The notes under the pieces were generated by a model, which was not told the origin of the DNA, searched no databases, and saw nothing but the letters and a program-made list of their open reading frames with translations. The position numbers and the translations under genes are program-made. From Liolophura sinensis (Eukaryota; Mollusca; Polyplacophora; Chitonida; Chitonidae), in the NCBI RefSeq assembly GCF_032854445.1, contig NC_088300.1:26455608-26519607 (forward strand): DNA of 64,000 bases. The letters are read 5' to 3'. Shown in pieces: positions 59,301-64,000 of the stretch (its first letter is position 1; the number at the start of each line of letters is the position of its first letter).

Positions 59301-60830
59301 GTAAAATGGTATGAATTGCCCACAGCTAAACCACCTCCTATGCATCTATCAGCTGGATTCGCCACGATATGGCTGAAATATTGCCAATGTGGTGTTAAGC
59401 CATTATCATTCATTCATCAGCTTGCTTAGGTAAGGGGAGGTAACTGTGAATGAGAAATGGGACGTTCATTATACTCACATTGACGTGACTGAACACCTTA
59501 ATATAATAATAAGTAAAGAAACTAGGACAACATTCATTTTGACATCATTTCTCCTGATGACAACTTAATTAAAGCTGAAAAGTTGTCATAATGAATTTCT
59601 TGAAAGTTACTTAGTTTGCCTATTTGTTATGGTTTGCTAAAATCATTAAAATAATCCTAAGAGCAGATCGAAGCGCAGTCAGATCTAGACATAAGTACCA
59701 TTGTTGTCCATTCTGAGGTCAGAATTTAACAATTTGGTTATGCTAGGATAAAGGTGGTAATCTGTAGACACTCTTGGCCAATGGCTAAAAAATACTACTT
59801 TTCTCTCCACATATTGCTGTTAGTTGAAATCCACAAAATAGTGGAGACTTTCCCGAAATCTCCCATTGGCTCCCAAAGAAGACCTGAAAGCCGATGTACA
59901 CGTTTGGACATCATAAGGGCCTGTCGTGGTTTTACTCTGGTCCCTTCAGTTTCCTACACCAATAAACATGTTAGGTGAACATTGCTACAGTAATGTTAGC
60001 AGGCATTGAGTAAAAGGATAAATGTGTTAGAAACTGATGCCATTGAATGAGTGTTTAGTGTTAAAGTCATACTTAACAATTTTTGAGTCATATGACAAGG
60101 AGGAGTATTATCATTTAACTTCACATATGATCATTGCAGAGGTGTTTTGTTGCTGTTGGAGTCTTTTTACACTTTTTTTATTTCCCTTACTGGTTTCAGT
60201 ATCTAGCTCTGCCTTGCGGCATGATCAGAGGTGCTTTGTCAAACTTAGGGATTAATTGTTTGGTGACAGCTGAAGTCTCAGCCATGCCAGCCTGTGAGTT
60301 CATACATTTTGTTTACTTTCTTCTCTTGATTTTTGCACCTGACAAGCACTCACTCTCAACTATGTACAGTGATAAGAAATTCTTAGAACCATGAGCAGAA
60401 GTGAACAATATCATCGCTGTGAAATATAAGTGAAATATTCTTGAGTACAGCATAAAACACCAAATATCAAATAAATATGTATGTGGTTCAGTTACAACCT
60501 AAAGCACTCTTAGTTCATGACACAAAGATTTACCCGTCAGTTGAAACAAAGCATAAAATTAAACTGTCACTGTGGTACTATTTTACATGGACACTGTTTA
60601 TTCATTGTATTGTTCATGAAACTTTTACTGAACTTTGCAGATTCCAAAACTGTTCACACATTTTGAGGTATTTGTTAAGATTCTGCTAAGCATTCCTGTT
60701 TAATTCTTGTCAGTAAATTCAAAAACTTTGATTTGCTCAGTGCACATTGCTTTTCCTCTTCATCTGTATTTACAAAGTCGCTGTATTTCTGTTTGCAGGT
60801 AAATTTCAGATACAGATTCAGAGACAATAA
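56332..60830 (+). CDS. TRAPPC6B: TRAPP complex subunit 6B (Trs33 family), 6 exons
   Basis: Exons: 56332-56412, 57630-57691, 58069-58186, 58421-58504, 60200-60293, 60799-60830; 471 nt, 156 aa (human 158). It is a core subunit of the TRAPP vesicle-tethering and Rab-activating complexes and pairs with TRAPPC3. The protein follows human TRAPPC6B over its whole length: MADEVLFEFLHMEIV, LESLGYRVGQSLAERFTRD, FKDELDTMKFICKEFW, KKQIDNLRTNHQGVYVLQDN, GKQYMEEAPKYLAL, and CGMIRGALSNLGI..VTAEVSAMPACKFQIQIQ. The start at 56332 is chosen by alignment, although ATG also occurs at 56329 and, in frame, at 56270. Exon 5 appears to run on (an ORF to 60394), but the donor after 60293 (gtgagt) and the tiny last exon restore the family C-terminus. 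Exon 4 ends at the segment duplicated at 44.2 kb. Confidence 0.95.
58495..58847. repeat. Duplicate of 44208-44590, spanning TRAPPC6B exon 4 donor
   Basis: See 44208. This copy contains the exon 4 end (GCACCCAAG), intron sequence and the start of a family B SINE (GAGTGAGTGCTCGGGGTTTA). Confidence 0.8.
59343..59418 (+). mobile_element. SINE family C tail
   Basis: GCCACGATATGGCTGAAATA, TTGCCAATGTGGTGTTAAGC, then ATTCATTCAT. In TRAPPC6B intron 4. Confidence 0.7.
60425..60478 (+). mobile_element. SINE family A tail fragment
   Basis: TAAGTGAAATATTCTTGAGT, ACAGCATAAAACACCA, then ATCAAATAAATA. In TRAPPC6B intron 5. Confidence 0.7.
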
Positions 60831-61802
60831 CTGAGCATGTAAGCAGGAAATACAGTGCAATATGAAAAGGATGTAGATGATGCTGTTATTACAAATGATT
60901 TTTATTTTTTTTCTACACTGGACACAAGCTGAGCAGTATATATGTTGGTCAGTGATGTCATCCACTGACAAAAAAACATTTTTAAATGGCTGTTACCTAC
61001 ATGTAATTGTTTTCTGCCCCCCACCCCCAACTTTATAATAATTGATAATGCTGTTCATCAAAACTTCCAGCCTGCAATGTTAGCATGTTGGAAATTTCAC
61101 AGTCAACTGGACTAAATGATTGTTTTATCTGGTCTTACTGTAACATTCAGAGTATTCGGCCCTGCATGCACTAGACAGTTTAAGCATGTAAGAAAAAACA
61201 TGTTATAATTGAAGCAAAGTAATATAGAGTAGCAAATGCAAGGGTGACTATAAATAGTCATTGTGGGGGCACTTGGTCAGCAAGTTTTGATTATGTTAAG
61301 TAGACATAAAGAAAATAAATTCTGACGTTTAACATGAACTACAGGTACTTCATGTAACTTGCAGCAAGGTGCATTACAGACGGTGACTGACAGCAAAGTA
61401 TGGTACAGTCCACTAGCAATGTTCTCTTCAAAAGATTTAAACAGTCATTGTGTCACAATATGTTTTATCTATTGCCTATGGTTCTCACATAATACATATA
61501 TACACTCAGCAGACTTTTCTCTGCTTGGGGTTCCTATTAAACAGAACACATCTGGGATTAAATGACTTGACAGTTTATTAGGTTGAGGAAAATAAGAGAA
61601 CAAGAAGCTGTTTATACATTCTTACCATTGATCATGAAAAGTAAACATTATTCAGGTACTATAGTGTGATTCATCCCATATTAAAATTTCTTTTCTTATT
61701 TTTGTTCTACAATGTTCAGAATATAGAAAATTGCATTCAGTTATTGCCACCAAAAGTGTATTTCCTCTGTTGTATATAATCAAATGTAATTGTTTTTTTG
61801 TA

Positions 61803-61844
61803 AATAAATTTGTATATTATCATTTTACATATATTTAAAATAAA
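61803..61844 (+). terminator. Polyadenylation signals, TRAPPC6B
   Basis: Two AATAAA hexamers (61803-61808 and 61839-61844) are followed by TGTGTGACATGTGAC, a GU-rich element. An earlier hexamer lies at 61314. The 3' UTR would be about 0.5 to 1 kb. Confidence 0.5.
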
Positions 61845-62718
61845 TGTGTGACATGTGACATAACTTCTTGTTCATTGTTCTCAATCAGTGGTGTCCATGT
61901 AATATAGATACATGTGATCTGATTTCTATCTTAGACCATTGCTTAGCTGTCAAGAGAATAACAGCTTTGCTGACAATGAAAGTGCAAGCAGTGGTTGTCT
62001 AGGGGCCCTTTTGTTTCAGAATCCAGAGCATGTCAGAACAGTCATACGAAAACTTACAAGCAGTCTCACTTTAAATGTGGCAAACTAGACGCCTTGTGAT
62101 GAATTAGAGGTGTGACAGCGCTGTTTGTGTCGCGTTTCCAGTCGGCATAGACAGAACATGTTCTGTACAGGTCCCCTCCCTACTTGATGATGTTGATTGC
62201 TGCTCTAGCTGTCCAGGATGTCTAGAACCAGTAAACAAACGTGCCCCTCATGTCTAGACTGTGAACGGATTGGTTTTTCACGCCTGATGCCTTCCATATG
62301 CTAATTCCATGAGGTAGAACTGACAGCACTGGGACAGCCAACTCTCAAGGTAGATAATAAGTATGACAGAAAAAATGCCACAGGCAACATAAAACCCCAA
62401 TGAAACAATCAAAGCTGTGGAAATAAACTCATCAAACATGTGTAAGAATTCTGCTGTGTATCAATAATCTGTTTAGAACAGTATTTAGTCACAAACATTT
62501 CAGAGAAAGTGAAACACAGGTTAGAATTTTTACATGTAATTTGAGCTGAGCAATATTACTGTGTAATAAGTGTACATTGGGTAAAAAAAAAAAAAAAAAA
62601 AAAAAATAGCAGTAAGTCCAAAGGACAAGCCTCGTCTTCTTTAAGGGCTCATGGGTTCAACATATCACAATCTTCACATAGCAGAGCTACAAGTACCCTG
62701 GTGCAGTAACTTTCTGAG

Positions 62719-62846
62719 GGAGTGAGTGTTTGGGGTTTAACGTCATACTTATAGTCTAGTCCCTTCGGAGAGGTGCGGTAAGTCGTCTCAGTGAAGCAGC
62801 ACTGTACGACATTAAACCCCAAGCACTCACTCACTCGGAGAGGTGC
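62719..62846. mobile_element. Rearranged family B SINE forming a hairpin
   Basis: The left arm 62719-62747 (GTGAGTGTTTGGGGTTTAAC) and the right arm 62804-62836 (ATTAAACCCCAAGCACTCAC) are inverted copies. TCGGAGAGGTGC occurs as a direct repeat at 62765-62776 and 62835-62846, bracketing the right arm. Confidence 0.75.
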
Positions 62847-63005
62847 CTATATTCACCTGTCTGTAAAATTGCTCATACTAGCTACCAAACTTGTCTTTAG
62901 TCAGTGACACATAACAAGACAAGCTCTACACACTGATATGTTTGAAGTTTATATTCTTACCAGGAAATTGAAGTTAGAGCACTTTTTCTAATTCATAATG
63001 TTAAA

Positions 63006-63333
63006 GTCCATAAGCTCGCATTCGAGGGCAAGCACCAATTGCCTCGGGTGACGTCATAATTATTAAAAAAAAACAGTGGAATGCTGGGCATAGGGTGTTC
63101 AACATGTTTTGAAGGAGGTAAAGATGCAGATATGGATATTAGGAAATTAAATTGATCTAGTTATCCGCAGAAACTGTAGTGTAGGCTGTGTTATTGCATG
63201 AAATTGCTCAAACTGCTTGTTGGTGCAGTGATTGTGAAACAAATTACAAACTGTCCAGCATGCAACTTGCTTTTGAATAATTATGATGTCACCCAAGGCA
63301 ATGAGTTCTTGGTGTCAAAACTAAGCCTATGGA
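63006..63333. mobile_element. Small TIR element (candidate MITE)
   Basis: GTCCATAAGCTCG..ATTGCCTCGGGTGACGTCAT..ATTATTA at the left is matched in reverse by AATTATGATGTCACCCAAGG..AACTAAGCCTATGGAC at the right, about 60 bp per arm. No coding capacity. Confidence 0.65.
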
Positions 63334-63529
63334 CATTAACTTCATGAATTTGAAAAAGTATTATAACTGCATTCTCTTTGTAATAACATGGACCCCCAAC
63401 ATATCCATGTGTAAAGCTTGGGTTGTTACGTGAGACTGACTAAAGGCAATTTTGGTAGCCTGTATGACTGATTTTACAGACGGCTGAATTTAGCCAATTC
63501 TCTAAAAGAAATAGATGATAACAGTGTTT

Positions 63530-63838
63530 CAGTCACATGACAACAAAGGTGCCCTGAGAATGTATGTAATGTGCCTCCTTGTTGCAGGACAGATTTCCAC
63601 CGCTCTTTTATCTAGCGCTGCTTCACTGAGACAACTTACCCAAGGCAAGTAAGCCACCCGGCTCAAGCCACTATACTGATACGAGTCAACCAGTTGTTGC
63701 ACTATGCTGAGTGCCAAGCGAGGAAGTTACACCTTCCTCTTTTTTAAGATCTTTGTTGTGACCCGACCTAGGTGTGATCTTGGATCTGCCGATCCCCAAG
63801 CAGACACTCAACCAACTGTGCTATCAGGGCCAGTGCAG
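63530..63838 (-). mobile_element. SINE family B copy with tRNA-like head
   Basis: Reverse complement starts GGCCCTGATAGCACAGTTGG then TTGAGTGTCTGC, an A-box-like head. The body in + orientation has GATTTCCACCGCTCTTTTAT and GCCAAGCGAGGAAGTTACAC. Confidence 0.75.
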
Positions 63839-64000
63839 TAACTTTCTGTTCAAATATGGTTGGTGTAACAAGTGAACTACTGTAACTGTCAGGTTATAAC
63901 ATGAGTAAATTCGTTTTAAAAGAAGTTGATGTCTTGCACTAGGTCCCTTATAAAACACCAGTAACAAAAAAAAAAAAATGCCAAACACCCTTTTAACTTA

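Larger units (their letters stand above)
61860..64000. other. Intergenic, repeats only
   Basis: Contains a poly(A) run (62584-62606), a rearranged family B SINE (62719-62846), a TIR element (about 63006-63333), a repeat shared with 23.4 kb, and a family B SINE (63530-63838). No gene is supported. Confidence 0.6.

Noticed and set aside
60134-60394. Longer C-terminus of TRAPPC6B by read-through of exon 5
   Set aside because: A consensus donor at 60294 and a small exon at 60799 recreate the conserved PACKFQ ending, so the read-through is intron.

Overview
The window is nuclear DNA of an intron-rich, AT-rich animal genome. The organism is most likely a mollusc or another lophotrochozoan. Genes are split into many short exons with GT..AG borders and large introns full of tRNA-derived SINEs, small terminal-inverted-repeat elements and microsatellites. 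The SINE tails resemble repeats I remember from gastropods and bivalves, but I could not search for them. Nothing prokaryotic is present.

Five protein-coding genes can be assembled exon by exon, with reading phases that close at every junction. (1) A CNBD2-like cyclic-nucleotide-binding protein lies on the + strand (65..14063); it has two possible 5' coding exons, one carrying a 19-unit octapeptide SP/RS repeat. (2) A paralogue of it lies on the - strand (28520..15602), so the two genes are tail to tail. (3) An ACTMAP (C19orf54-type actin maturation protease) homologue lies on the + strand (34592..41512). (4) A pinin (PNN) homologue lies on the - strand (55629..47218). (5) A TRAPPC6B (Trs33) homologue lies on the + strand (56332..60830), head to head with pinin across about 700 bp.

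Layout: 0-14 kb CNBD2-like A; 14.1-15.6 kb a repeat-packed gap between the two polyadenylation ends; 15.6-28.5 kb CNBD2-like B; 28.5-33.6 kb intergenic with SINE fragments and no supported gene; 33.6-42.5 kb ACTMAP; 42.5-47.2 kb a satellite-like block, SINEs and the probable pinin 3' UTR; 47.2-55.6 kb pinin; 55.6-56.3 kb shared promoter; 56.3-61.9 kb TRAPPC6B with its 3' UTR; 61.9-64 kb repeats.

The genes do not form a pathway. ACTMAP trims the actin N-terminus, pinin acts in exon-junction and splicing complexes, TRAPPC6B is a core subunit of the TRAPP tethering complexes, and the CNBD2 family is linked in mammals to cAMP binding in sperm. The points most worth following up are the octad S-P-x-R/K repeat in a CNBD2 N-terminus, the 45-bp array that copies the pinin exon 2 splice donor six times, the PNN/TRAPPC6B head-to-head pair (also adjacent in human, from memory), and the paralogous CNBD2 pair with different intron numbers.
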